From: Melioribacteraceae bacterium
GTDB taxonomy: Bacteria; Bacteroidota; Ignavibacteria; Ignavibacteriales; Melioribacteraceae
Length of the DNA stretch: 64,000 nucleotides
NCBI GenBank assembly: GCA_030584085.1
Contig: CP129490.1
Location: 1,087,511-1,151,510, forward strand
Direction: 5' to 3'
Part shown: one piece after another, positions 8,715 through 17,239 of the stretch
How the letters are laid out: every line of letters begins with the position of its first letter
How positions within the stretch are numbered: the first letter of the stretch is position 1
Translations under genes and position numbers: made by a program
Notes under the pieces: model-generated
Told to the model about the DNA's origin: nothing
The model's input: only the letters and a program-made list of their open reading frames with translations
The model's database searches: none

Positions 8715-9072
8715 AAACATAATTTTGTCAATAATATTTTTTATTATACTCTTAATTATATTGTTCTTATCTTGGTTTTATATTTTCAACGTTTATGAAG
8801 TAAAAATAATAGAAACACAAGTAAGTTCTTTAAATTATACTGTTGAAATTATCCCGGTTAATTCGTTGGGAATTCAAGCCCCGTTTAGAAATCTTCAATA
8901 TTCATATAAAGTTGAAGAGGGCAGTGAAAGTGTAGAAAAAATTATTGACTCGGGAAACGGAATAATAAATATTTATTTGAATGCTAATCCAGGCAAAGTT
9001 AAATTAAGAATCGAAACTAATAAGACACAAAATTTTTCGTTAATAGAAATTCCATCTAACAAAACGGAATAG
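8677..9072 (+). CDS. Small single-pass membrane protein, unknown
   Basis: A protein of 131 residues. A basic N-terminus (KKNRN) precedes one strongly hydrophobic helix at residues about 15-37 (IILSIIFFIILLIILFLSW). After it comes a domain of about 90 residues with beta character, probably periplasmic. No family is recognised. The TTG start at 8677 overlaps cysS by 38 bases; a GTG at 8689 is an alternative that would shorten the protein by four residues. It ends two bases before the start of the next gene, so it is probably co-transcribed with cysS and the 9075 gene. Length and composition look like real coding sequence rather than a shadow frame. Confidence 0.7.
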   Translation: MIQKVEQLSKKNRNIILSIIFFIILLIILFLSWFYIFNVYEVKIIETQVSSLNYTVEIIPVNSLGIQAPFRNLQYSYKVEEGSESVEKIIDSGNGIINIYLNANPGKVKLRIETNKTQNFSLIEIPSNKTE

Positions 9073-9074
9073 AG

Positions 9075-9839
9075 ATGAAAAAATTTTTATTACTCACCTT
9101 GTTATTATCTTTAACAATTTTTGCTCAAGGTACCGCTGGAACAGATGCAAAATATGAGTATCGTTCGTTAATCGATCTTCCATCAGCGGGAATTTTAGAA
9201 AAAGGTTTTGTAGGTGTAAGTGCTGATGTTCTTCCGTTTGGAGTTCTTATTGCAAAAATTGAAGTCGGCGTTTTTGATAATTTTAGTTTTGGCATTTCAT
9301 ATGGCGGAGGAAATATTATTGGATCCGGTAAAGTTGATTGGTATAAACTCCCGGGAATAAATGTTAGGGCAAGATTAGTTGATGAGACCGAAAGTATTCC
9401 GGCATTTACATTAGGATTCGATTCTCAAGGAAAAGGATTTTACGATGAAGATATAAATCGATTCGAAATTAAATCACCGGGTTTTTACGTTGCCGCTTCC
9501 AAAAATTTTGAATTTCTCGGATACTTAAGTCTTCACGCGATCGTTAATTATTCGCTCGAAAGAGATGATGATGACAAAGATTTAAACCTTGGAATCGGAT
9601 TTGAAAAAACAATTGGTGGAAAAGTTTCTTTAGTTGGTGAATATAATTTTGCCATCAATGATAATACAATCAAAGCTTACGGTGATGGAAACGGTTACAT
9701 GAACTTTGGAATTCGCTGGTCAGTGGGTGAAGGCTTTACTGTTGGATTGGATTTACGTGATATGCTGGATAACAAAAAAATCAACAGCAATAAAGCTGAT
9801 CGTGCAATTTTTGTGGAGTTCATTAAATCAATTTTTTAG
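9075..9839 (+). CDS. Outer-membrane beta-barrel-like protein, unknown
   Basis: A signal peptide (MKKFLLLTLLLSLTIFAQG) is followed by about 235 residues of alternating glycine/aromatic strands typical of small barrels (FSFGISYGGGNIIGSG, GFYVAASKNF, LNLGIGFEKTIGGKVSLVGEYNF). The C-terminus ends in Phe (FVEFIKSIF), as expected for a BAM substrate. The early block YRSLIDLPSAGILEKG, with its short strands, recalls the YjbH/GumN-like barrel group, but I cannot assign it. Role: probably structural or transport in the outer membrane. It starts two bases after the preceding gene. An inverted repeat overlaps the stop codon. Confidence 0.72.
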   Translation: MKKFLLLTLLLSLTIFAQGTAGTDAKYEYRSLIDLPSAGILEKGFVGVSADVLPFGVLIAKIEVGVFDNFSFGISYGGGNIIGSGKVDWYKLPGINVRARLVDETESIPAFTLGFDSQGKGFYDEDINRFEIKSPGFYVAASKNFEFLGYLSLHAIVNYSLERDDDDKDLNLGIGFEKTIGGKVSLVGEYNFAINDNTIKAYGDGNGYMNFGIRWSVGEGFTVGLDLRDMLDNKKINSNKADRAIFVEFIKSIF

Positions 9840-9911
9840 TGTAGTAAATAATATACACTAGCGTTTAACATCTTAGACACACATCTATCATTTCTGATCA
9901 TGTCCCCCGTT

Positions 9912-9940
9912 TTTGCATCTTTTCATAGGCATAGTATTTG
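9912..9940 (+). promoter_or_regulatory. Possible promoter of the low-complexity lipoprotein gene
   Basis: TTTG at 9912-9915 is followed after 16 bases by TAGTATTTG at 9932-9940. This is close to the TTTG/TAnnTTTG arrangement but has one extra base in the second box. The 151-base gap 9840-9990 holds nothing else I recognise apart from an inverted repeat at its left edge. Confidence 0.25.
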
Positions 9941-9990
9941 TTAACTTAATATTAGTAAATGAAGTGTAATTAAAACTAAGAGGTATCGTG

Positions 9991-11154
9991 ATGAAATTTT
10001 TACTAAGGACAAGCTTAATAATCATCATATCTTCTATTTTCTTCTCAGGCTGCTATACTCAACTGGCAGTTAGGGGATATGATGATCGTACTGCTGTTGC
10101 AACATACGAAGATGATACATATTACGAGGATTATGATTCTACAACATATTATGATGAATCCTATGAATATTATGACGATTCAGGTGAGTATTACGTTGTT
10201 GACGATTATGATCATTATTGGAGACCGAATTATAGAAGATATTATTCAGGCTATTATCCAACAAGTCATTTTTATTTCAGCTATCGAAATTACTGGTGGG
10301 ATTACTATTATTATTCACCATATATCTGGTATCCCGACCCCTGGTTTTACCCTGTTGCATATATAGGTTGGTGGGGATATTCATATTATCCATATCACCA
10401 TTATGGTTACTATGGACATTACGGAAATAATTATCCATATAATAACGGTTATAAATATAGAACAAACACTTATACTGGATTAAGAGATAATGGTAGAGGT
10501 CGTGGAACAGACGGTGGTAGAGGTAGAATAGATGATGGTGGAGGAATGCGCGGTGGAATAACTGATGGTGGTAGAACTGTTGAGACGGGCAGAAACGGAA
10601 CAACTACCGGAACTATAAATGACAGAGCGAAAGTAATTAATGAGCAACCAACACGACGACCCGATGTAAGAACAGGAAGGACAACTGATACTCGACCAAG
10701 TACAAGACCTGAATCAGGTAGAAAAATTGATGAGGGTAGAAAAGCAATTCCTCAAGCACGAAAAAAAGTCGGCGAAGTAACAACCAAAGATTCTAGAAGA
10801 TATGATGTCGGGACTCAATCTACAAGACCGTCAACTCCTGCTCCATCAACGAGAAACGCAACACCTAGAAGTCAGACTCCTAGTCAACGTTCTTACGTTC
10901 CGCAGACGAAACGTGTTCCTGAGAAACCAAAGGCTAATTCAGGAAGGACTTACAAGAGTCCGAAAAGAGACAATTCAGCCGCAAGCACCTCAAGATCAAA
11001 TTCGTCTTCTCCAAGTCGTTCATATAGTGCTCCGTCAAATTCAAGCAGAAGTTCTAGCACTTACTCTAGTCCGAGCAGTTCTTCATCTTCGAGATCAAGT
11101 GGAACAAGATCATCCTCCAGTAACAGTTCATCAAGCAGTAAGGGAAGGAAGTGA
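9991..11154 (+). CDS. Lipoprotein with Tyr-rich, Gly/Arg-rich and Ser-rich low-complexity regions
   Basis: The lipobox FFSGC (Cys near residue 21) predicts a lipid-anchored envelope protein. The mature chain has three compositional blocks. Residues about 30-155 are extremely rich in Tyr with Asp, Trp and His (DYYYYSPYIWYPDPWF, YYPYHHYGYYGHYGNN). Residues about 160-200 are Gly/Arg-rich (GRGRGTDGGRGR). The rest is a basic, Ser/Thr/Pro/Arg-rich tail ending in long serine runs. No enzymatic fold is evident. Such sequences suggest an adhesive, matrix or surface-coat role, possibly glycosylated or cross-linked through tyrosines; this is inference. The upstream GTG would add one Met only; ATG 9991 after GAGG is preferred. 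The biased composition also creates long shadow frames on both strands. Confidence 0.8.
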   Translation: MKFLLRTSLIIIISSIFFSGCYTQLAVRGYDDRTAVATYEDDTYYEDYDSTTYYDESYEYYDDSGEYYVVDDYDHYWRPNYRRYYSGYYPTSHFYFSYRNYWWDYYYYSPYIWYPDPWFYPVAYIGWWGYSYYPYHHYGYYGHYGNNYPYNNGYKYRTNTYTGLRDNGRGRGTDGGRGRIDDGGGMRGGITDGGRTVETGRNGTTTGTINDRAKVINEQPTRRPDVRTGRTTDTRPSTRPESGRKIDEGRKAIPQARKKVGEVTTKDSRRYDVGTQSTRPSTPAPSTRNATPRSQTPSQRSYVPQTKRVPEKPKANSGRTYKSPKRDNSAASTSRSNSSSPSRSYSAPSNSSRSSSTYSSPSSSSSSRSSGTRSSSSNSSSSSKGRK

Positions 11155-11187
11155 TAAATACAGATTTTGATAAATGTGGGAGTAGTT

Positions 11188-12609
11188 ATGAAAAAAATCT
11201 CTAATTTCTTGATCATGTTACTAGTCTTATTTGTAACTACAAGTCATTCACAAACAATTAATGATGCTCTTAGATTAGCTTTCCCCGGACTTGGTTCGAG
11301 TGCAAGAGCATTAGGTATGGGAAATGCATATAATGCACTGAGTTATGATTATAGTGGATCACTATTTAATCCTGCTGGACTTGGAACAGCAAGTAATTTA
11401 GAATTCAGCGGTTCTTTTATTTACAACTCACTTGATAACAACACAGACTTTTTTGGTACTCAATCTGACTTTACAAATAACAGTACAAACCTTTCGCAAG
11501 TGGGATTTGTTTTTCCATTGCCAACCGCTCAAGGCAGTTTAGTTTTTGGATTGGGATTTAATCAAAGTAAGAATTTTAATTCGGCAGTTAAGTTTGATGG
11601 ATTTAATGATGGTAATACTTCCATGATTCAATCACTGCTTGGATTTGGTGATGTCTCATATCAACTTTATTTAACAGATACAACCGGAACCCAAACTCCA
11701 ATAAATGGCAGATTAAACCAAAGCGGGGATATTATTGATGAAGGTAAGTTAAATAATTGGGCATTATCCGGAGCTATAGAAGTTGCAAAAGGTGTTTTTG
11801 TGGGGGGTACTCTTAATATTATTTCCGGAAACTATAAATCTGATAGAAGATATTACGAAGACGATACAAGAAATATTTACAACTCGTCTGTCTGGACTGA
11901 TCCTTCTGAACCTTTCACGGCCGACTTCCAGTCATTTTATGTTAATGATGTTCTTGATTGGGATATATCCGGTTGGGATTTCAAGTTTGGTTTATTGTAT
12001 CGATTCCCTCAATTTTTAAAGATAGGTGCAACTATAAAATTCCCTACTCAATATACCATAAAGGAAAAATATTATGTTGAAGCAAGAAGTGAATTCGGAA
12101 CAGGTACATCAGTTGACATGGATCCGATACGTAATGAAATTGAATATGACATTACAACACCATTCGAATTTACAGGAGCGATTGCATATGAAATAGCCGG
12201 TTTAACTTTGTCGGCTGAAGGAACATTTATTGATTACACTCAAATGGAATTCGGTGACGGTTTGGATGCTGGATTAGTTAGTCAAAATAACAGAGATATT
12301 AAAAGTGTTTTCCGGTCTGTTTTAAATTATAATGTTGGACTCGAGTATAAACTTCCGTATCCATTTGTTTCTTTAAGAGGCGGTTTTATTATGCAGCCTT
12401 CGGCTTATGATAATGATCCTTCGGAATTTAATAGAAAATATTTCACAGCGGGAATTGGTTTGATGCCCAATAAAACTCTTTCACTTGATTTGGCTTATGC
12501 CAGAGGTTGGTGGCAGAATATTGGAGATAATTACGGTGTAAACGATTCACGAACCTATCAAGATATTACAACTGATAATTTTATTATGACAATAAAATAT
12601 TTGTTTTAA
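11188..12609 (+). CDS. OmpP1/FadL-like outer-membrane barrel protein
   Basis: A signal peptide (MKKISNFLIMLLVLFVTTSHS) is followed by the block FPGLGSSARALGMGNAYNA, then LFNPAGLG. These are the N-terminal hallmarks shared by FadL/OmpP1 transporters and the PorV/PorQ family. The remainder alternates in beta strands and ends in MTIKYLF with a terminal Phe. FadL-type barrels move hydrophobic compounds across the outer membrane; substrate here is unknown. At about 473 residues it is closer to FadL (about 430) than to the 300-residue PorV-like proteins near 59-61 kb. An in-frame TTG at 11167 would add seven residues, but GGGAG just before ATG 11188 and the signal peptide favour the later start. 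A terminator follows the gene. Confidence 0.82.
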   Translation: MKKISNFLIMLLVLFVTTSHSQTINDALRLAFPGLGSSARALGMGNAYNALSYDYSGSLFNPAGLGTASNLEFSGSFIYNSLDNNTDFFGTQSDFTNNSTNLSQVGFVFPLPTAQGSLVFGLGFNQSKNFNSAVKFDGFNDGNTSMIQSLLGFGDVSYQLYLTDTTGTQTPINGRLNQSGDIIDEGKLNNWALSGAIEVAKGVFVGGTLNIISGNYKSDRRYYEDDTRNIYNSSVWTDPSEPFTADFQSFYVNDVLDWDISGWDFKFGLLYRFPQFLKIGATIKFPTQYTIKEKYYVEARSEFGTGTSVDMDPIRNEIEYDITTPFEFTGAIAYEIAGLTLSAEGTFIDYTQMEFGDGLDAGLVSQNNRDIKSVFRSVLNYNVGLEYKLPYPFVSLRGGFIMQPSAYDNDPSEFNRKYFTAGIGLMPNKTLSLDLAYARGWWQNIGDNYGVNDSRTYQDITTDNFIMTIKYLF

Positions 12610-12641
12610 GTTAATCTTAGTTGATTGACTTCATTTACTAG

Positions 12642-12671
12642 GCACCTTATTTTTTATAAGGTGCTTTTTTT
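12642..12671 (+). terminator. Intrinsic terminator after the FadL-like gene
   Basis: A 9-bp perfect stem (GCACCTTAT at 12642-12650 with ATAAGGTGC at 12656-12664) has a 5-nt T loop and is followed by seven T residues. It lies just before the rsgA start, so rsgA probably has its own transcript or depends on read-through. Confidence 0.9.
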
Positions 12672-12683
12672 ATTTGGAGTAAT

Positions 12684-13643
12684 TTGAAAAAAGGTAGAAT
12701 TGTTAGAATAGAGAGTAAAGATTATTACGTTTTATCGGACCAAGATAAAATTGTAAGATGTTATCTTCGTGGTAAATTCCAAAAAGAATTTGAATTAAAG
12801 AAAGATAAACTCTTCACTTTAGATATCGCCGCAGTTGGTGATTTCGTAAAATTCTCTAAGAACGAAGACGGAACCGGAGCAATTGAAAAAATTGAAGAAA
12901 GAAAAAATCATATTTCCCGCAAAGCTCCCAAAATTAAAGGCGCAAGTTATCGAGGACAAAGACTTGAACAAATCGTATGTGCTAACGTTGATAATTTATT
13001 CATCGTAACCAGCATTAAAAAACCTTCATTCAATAATCGATCTGTCGATAGACTTTTAGTTACTGCCGAAAGTTCGCATGTAAAACCATTTCTTATCATC
13101 AACAAAGTTGATCTCGACAAAAACGATTCAGCTCAAAAATGGAAAGAGTTTTATGAGGAAATCGGTTATACTGTTTTTGTAACATCAACTGAAGTTGAAA
13201 TTGATTCATTTGCAAAAATTGAAAGTGAGTTGGAAGGAAAAGTAAATCTTTTCTGGGGTCATTCGGGTGTGGGTAAGTCGTCAATTCTTAATAAGATTTT
13301 CCCGGAATTAAATTTTAAAGTAAAAAAAATAAGTGATCATTCTAACAAAGGAACGCACACAACTGTCACATCAAGAATGGAATTGGTCGGCAAAGATACA
13401 TTTATAATCGATACTCCGGGTATCAGAGAAATTGATCCATACGGCATTACACAAGAGAATCTTTCACATTACTTCAATGAGTTTGTAAAATTCATTCATG
13501 ATTGCAAGTTTAATACATGCACTCATCATCATGAACCCGGTTGTGCTGTTATTAAAGCCGTTGAAGCAGGAAAAATATCAGAGGAGAGATATATAAGTTA
13601 TCTTAATATTCTGGATACCATTGAAGAAGATCTTTACTTTTGA
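12684..13643 (+). CDS. rsgA: Ribosome small-subunit maturation GTPase RsgA
   Basis: RsgA (YjeQ/YloQ) is a circularly permuted GTPase that checks late 30S assembly. An N-terminal OB fold covers residues about 1-75. The permuted motif order is visible: G4 NKVD, then G1 GHSGVGKSS, then G3 DTPGIRE. The C-terminal zinc knuckle follows as CKFNTCTHHHEPGCAV. Length (319) is normal. The TTG start has GGAG five bases upstream. The N-terminus runs directly into the OB fold with no alternative ATG. Its last 10 bases overlap the 3' end of the convergent ATP-grasp gene. Confidence 0.95.
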   Translation: MKKGRIVRIESKDYYVLSDQDKIVRCYLRGKFQKEFELKKDKLFTLDIAAVGDFVKFSKNEDGTGAIEKIEERKNHISRKAPKIKGASYRGQRLEQIVCANVDNLFIVTSIKKPSFNNRSVDRLLVTAESSHVKPFLIINKVDLDKNDSAQKWKEFYEEIGYTVFVTSTEVEIDSFAKIESELEGKVNLFWGHSGVGKSSILNKIFPELNFKVKKISDHSNKGTHTTVTSRMELVGKDTFIIDTPGIREIDPYGITQENLSHYFNEFVKFIHDCKFNTCTHHHEPGCAVIKAVEAGKISEERYISYLNILDTIEEDLYF

Positions 13644-14536
13644 TTATGTTTAACAAAATTTATCATTTCCGATATAAATAATTTTACAATTTTATCGGGA
13701 ACGCCATCAACGTGTAAAGATTTCAATCTCATATCGCATTGATCATTAACATAATCGATCAAAAAGAGTTCATCGTTTTTATCAAGAGCAAATTCGCTAG
13801 AAAAGTAATCCAATCCGGCAACCGCATTAATTTTTTGCATAGCAATTTCAATTTGTGGTATAACTTCGGGAAAAATATTTTTTGCGTCAATTTCTGAGTA
13901 AAGAAGTGTTTCATCATCCCAAAGCAGTGGAATAATTTTGCCGAAAAACCAGAGTACTCTAAACCAGGCTTTACTTCCTTTTCTTGTTATAGGATAGATT
14001 TTTTGCTGAACTAAATAACTATCATCTCGAAGTGTTTTCCTAGCCAAATTAATATCTTCTACTGAAGTTGCATTTTTTATTACTCCCTCACCCCCACCGG
14101 AATAATAAGCTGGTTTTATAATAAATGGAATCCCAATTTGCTGTAGATCTTCTTCCCCGATTGAAATGTTTTCTACTTTGTCTAATGGAGGAATTATAAT
14201 TGTCTTTGGAATTTTTAATCCGGCATTGATCAATTTTTCCTGTACACGTGATTTATCAACCGCGGGATCAACTTTATGATATTCGTTTATTATTCTGCAA
14301 TTACTATTTGTTAATAGTCTTGCTAACTCCAAAAAATTTTCATCTTCATCTGAAGCCCGATCGATATAAAAGCCGAACCTAAGTTTATCATTTCTTACAT
14401 AATCGGTAATTTCATCGATGTTTTTTCTGTTAATAACGAAAGTTGAAAGCCCGTTTTCTTGGAACATTTTTTCGACTAACTGAGTAAACTCAATGTCATA
14501 AATCCAGGTATATGATATGGCTAAATCAAATTTCAT
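13634..14536 (-). CDS. ATP-grasp domain protein, unknown substrate
   Basis: A 300-residue protein with an ATP-grasp layout. An N-terminal alpha/beta domain (residues 1-95) is followed by a central part with IPFIIKPAYYSGGGEGV, the glycine-rich ATP-binding loop and its lysine. Later come YLVQQKIYP and a metal-binding-type segment FALDKNDELFLIDYVNDQCDMR. The Asp and Asn in LIDYVNDQ fit the usual Mg-binding pair. ATP-grasp enzymes join a carboxylate to an amine or thiol through an acyl phosphate, as in D-Ala-D-Ala ligase or glutathione synthetase. Nothing in the neighbours reveals the substrate. The start ATG opens MKFDLAISYTWIYD, which resembles related RimK-like proteins. Divergent from the TPR lipoprotein gene across 112 bases. 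Confidence 0.78.
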   Translation of the reverse strand: MKFDLAISYTWIYDIEFTQLVEKMFQENGLSTFVINRKNIDEITDYVRNDKLRFGFYIDRASDEDENFLELARLLTNSNCRIINEYHKVDPAVDKSRVQEKLINAGLKIPKTIIIPPLDKVENISIGEEDLQQIGIPFIIKPAYYSGGGEGVIKNATSVEDINLARKTLRDDSYLVQQKIYPITRKGSKAWFRVLWFFGKIIPLLWDDETLLYSEIDAKNIFPEVIPQIEIAMQKINAVAGLDYFSSEFALDKNDELFLIDYVNDQCDMRLKSLHVDGVPDKIVKLFISEMINFVKHNQK

Positions 14537-14569
14537 TGTCTCTCAAATTAGAGCCAAAATTAGTCAATT

Positions 14570-14597
14570 AAGGTAATGATTTCAATTAAATTACCTT
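14570..14597. promoter_or_regulatory. Inverted repeat in the divergent intergenic region
   Basis: AAGGTAAT at 14570-14577 and ATTACCTT at 14590-14597 form a perfect 8-bp inverted repeat with a 12-base spacer. It lies in the only spacer before the 16-kb plus-strand array. It could be an operator or chance in AT-rich DNA. No T run follows, so a terminator is unlikely. Confidence 0.25.
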
Positions 14598-14648
14598 GTT
14601 ATTATATCTGTATAAAACTATTTTTCAAATCAAATTAAGAAGAGAATT

Positions 14649-16445
14649 ATGTATAAATATGTTTTAGTTTTTATTTCTGCTTTAATGTTTTTCGCATGCT
14701 CCAGTTCACAAGATCTTCAAGAGCAAAAAGAGATTTCTGAGGACGAAGTTAAAAATAAAGCCATCGCTCAAGAAATATTTATCGAAGGTTCCCTTAGTGA
14801 AATGAGGGGAGACTATGAATCTGCGGTTAATTATTATCAACAAGCATTAAAATTAGATCCGACTCCCGGAATTAATTTTGCATTGGCAAAAAATTTAATG
14901 AGAATCAAAAAATTACCCGCCGCATTAACTCATGCTAAAGAGGCAGTGAAAAGTGAACCCAATAATAGTGAGTATAATTATTTACTTGCTACAATTTATC
15001 AAGTTGGTAATCAACCCGATTCGGCTGCTACTATTTATAATAATATTATCGCAAATGATTCAACCGATGAACGAGCATATTATTCTTTGGCGCAAATTTA
15101 CGAAACATCAAAACCCATCAAAGCTTTAGAACTTTATAACAAATTAATTGATATGATTGGTCCGGAATGGAATGTTCTCGTAAACATTGCAGATCTTAAC
15201 GAAAGAATGGGAAATGTTGATGCAACAATAGAAACTCTAGAAGAATTAATAAAAGTTGATCCTAATAATTTGCAAATGAAGAAACTGCTTATTGAGTCCT
15301 ACTTAAAAACTGAAAATTATGAAAAGTCATTGAGTATGTCGGATCAATTATTACTTCAATTTCCCGATGATACAAATCTACTCGAGTACCGTGCTAATTC
15401 ATTGGTACAATCTGGCAGATGGGAAGAAGGTGCTGAAGAATACATGAAATTGAGTAAACGCGAAGATATGCCATTGCAATCAAAGATTCATATCGGTGGA
15501 GCCTTTTTTGCAAGAGCACAGAATGATTCACTATCACTCCGACGTGCAAAACAAATTTTTACCGAAATTGATTCGGACACAACTCACTGGCAGATAAAAT
15601 TATTCTTAGCTCAAATAGCAATTGAGGAAGGTAATGATTCGCTTGCAGTTGAGAATTATAAGAAATCTTCTGAACTGGCACCCTGGAATCCTCAAATATT
15701 AATGTCGCTTGGCGGACTCCTCTTCGATTCAGCTAAATATGAAGAAGCAATCAAAGTTCTTGTACCGGCATTGGAAAGATTTCCTGATGAATTCGTGTTG
15801 AATTTAATATTGGGACTTTCTTACACACAGACAAATAAAAGTAAAGAAGCAGAGCCATATTTAAAGAAAGCATTACTACTTAATCCTGATGATTTCACCG
15901 GACTTTATGCTTACGGTGTAACCCTTAATCAACTTAAAAAGGAAGAAGAAGCACTAATATATTTGGATAAAGCACTTGAACAAGAACCACATAACGTATC
16001 GTTGATAGGGACTATCGGATTGATTCATGAAAATCTCGGTAACTCTGAGAAATCGGCTGAGTTGTATGAGCAAGCATTATTAATAGATTCAACAAACGCC
16101 TTAGTATTAAACAATTATGCCTATGCGTTAGCCGAACGAAATGTTGATTTGGAAAGAGCACTTAAGTATGTATCAAAAGCACTCGAGTTTGATTCGACAA
16201 ATTCTTCTTATTTAGATACGATTGGCTGGGTATATTTCAAGATGGGTGAATATGAGAAAGCAAAATATTATATTGAACAATCTTTAGAAACCGGACCTGA
16301 TAACGCGGAAGTGACAGATCATTTGGGTGACGTTTATTATATGCTGAATGAAAAATCTAAAGCTAGGGAATTGTGGGAAAGCGCATTTGAGTTAGACCCG
16401 GAAAGAGAAGGCTTAAAAGAAAAAATTGAAAAGGGGAGTTTGTGA
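14649..16445 (+). CDS. TPR-repeat lipoprotein
   Basis: A lipoprotein signal with lipobox FFAC (Cys about residue 17) is followed by about 580 residues of tetratricopeptide repeats. At least a dozen units can be picked out by their W/L-G-Y-A/P pattern, for example ESAVNYYQQALKLDP, EAIKVLVPALERFPD, EAEPYLKKALLLNPDD and EEALIYLDKALEQEP. The last group (ERALKYVSKALEFDS, EKAKYYIEQSLETGPD) is the most regular. TPR lipoproteins scaffold protein complexes at the envelope, and several T9SS, pilus and LPS-transport assemblies use them. The next gene starts inside its stop codon (GTG overlapping TGA), so translation is coupled. This is the first gene of the long plus-strand array that ends with the PorU-like sortase. 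Confidence 0.88.
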   Translation: MYKYVLVFISALMFFACSSSQDLQEQKEISEDEVKNKAIAQEIFIEGSLSEMRGDYESAVNYYQQALKLDPTPGINFALAKNLMRIKKLPAALTHAKEAVKSEPNNSEYNYLLATIYQVGNQPDSAATIYNNIIANDSTDERAYYSLAQIYETSKPIKALELYNKLIDMIGPEWNVLVNIADLNERMGNVDATIETLEELIKVDPNNLQMKKLLIESYLKTENYEKSLSMSDQLLLQFPDDTNLLEYRANSLVQSGRWEEGAEEYMKLSKREDMPLQSKIHIGGAFFARAQNDSLSLRRAKQIFTEIDSDTTHWQIKLFLAQIAIEEGNDSLAVENYKKSSELAPWNPQILMSLGGLLFDSAKYEEAIKVLVPALERFPDEFVLNLILGLSYTQTNKSKEAEPYLKKALLLNPDDFTGLYAYGVTLNQLKKEEEALIYLDKALEQEPHNVSLIGTIGLIHENLGNSEKSAELYEQALLIDSTNALVLNNYAYALAERNVDLERALKYVSKALEFDSTNSSYLDTIGWVYFKMGEYEKAKYYIEQSLETGPDNAEVTDHLGDVYYMLNEKSKARELWESAFELDPEREGLKEKIEKGSL

Positions 16446-17239
16446 AAAAGAAATTTGTTCGTTTTACGGTTTACTTGTTGATATTCCTTTCGGCTGCAAT
16501 AGTTTTTAATTCGTGTGTACCTTCAAAACCTGTTGACGAAGAACGTATTCTTCCGGCTGACCGGCTAATAAAAAAACTTGAAGCAAATCGAAGAAAAATA
16601 AAAACTTTCTCCGGAAGTGGAACAATTAACATTGAAAGTCCTCAGCTAACAGCTAAGGCAAGTTTCCAAGTCGTGATAAAGAAACCGGATTCAATGCAAA
16701 TTTCTTTTTATGGGCCTTTTGGAATTGATCTTGCACAAGCAGTAGCAACTAAACGTGATTTTCTTTTTTATGATGTGATTAACAATAGAGTTTACAGAGG
16801 AATTACAAAAAATTTATCATTAAAAAATATTTTTAAAGTTGATCTTACTTTTGAAGAACTTATGGATGCATTTGCCGGTGCCGTAGATTTAACTGATAAA
16901 TTACGTCGAGAACCTGATGATCTTTTTGTTAAAAATGATACTTACTACTTAACTTATTCTGATGATATTACCGGAAGAAACAGTATATATGAAATTTTAA
17001 TTGATGATCTTGCCATCACAAAGTATAAAATAATTGAGCAGCCGTCGAACTCAATTCTAGAAGGAGCTTACCGTGACTTTGATAACTTTGAAGATGTTCC
17101 GCTTCCTTATAAAATCAACGTAAACTATAAATTGATGAAACAAGATATCAATATTGAATACAGAAGTATAAAAGTTAATCAAGATATAGGGAAATTAACT
17201 TTTACAATTCCAGAGGATGCCGAAATAATTGAATGGTAA
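16442..17239 (+). CDS. LolB-like/DUF4292-type outer-membrane lipoprotein
   Basis: A signal peptide ends in the lipobox FNSC (Cys about residue 25). The body (residues about 40-265) matches the LolB-like half-barrel pattern: a KTFSGSGTINIESP opening, a QVVIKKPDSMQISFYGPFGI segment, and FYDVINNRVYRG. In Bacteroidota such DUF4292 proteins are thought to act in lipoprotein or envelope handling. In E. coli LolB inserts lipoproteins into the outer membrane. The GTG start has GGGGAG upstream and overlaps the previous stop. The gene overlaps the following EnvC-like gene by 7 bases. The trio TPR lipoprotein, DUF4292 and M23/LytM protein is a recurrent Bacteroidota neighbourhood as I remember it. Confidence 0.8.
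   Translation: MKKKFVRFTVYLLIFLSAAIVFNSCVPSKPVDEERILPADRLIKKLEANRRKIKTFSGSGTINIESPQLTAKASFQVVIKKPDSMQISFYGPFGIDLAQAVATKRDFLFYDVINNRVYRGITKNLSLKNIFKVDLTFEELMDAFAGAVDLTDKLRREPDDLFVKNDTYYLTYSDDITGRNSIYEILIDDLAITKYKIIEQPSNSILEGAYRDFDNFEDVPLPYKINVNYKLMKQDINIEYRSIKVNQDIGKLTFTIPEDAEIIEW

Noticed and set aside
9837-9860. Inverted repeat TAGTGTA/TACACTA over the stop codon of the 9075 gene
   Set aside because: A 7-bp AT-rich stem with a 10-base loop and no T run; too weak to call a terminator.
10277-10603. Long minus-strand open frame within the low-complexity lipoprotein gene
   Set aside because: It is a mirror of the repetitive Tyr/Gly codons on the plus strand, has no start context or domain, and overlaps a lipoprotein with a clear lipobox.
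10802-11170. Plus-strand open frame overlapping the 3' end of the lipoprotein gene
   Set aside because: Its translation is only the shifted Ser/Arg-rich repeat. The lipoprotein frame has the signal peptide and a proper start.
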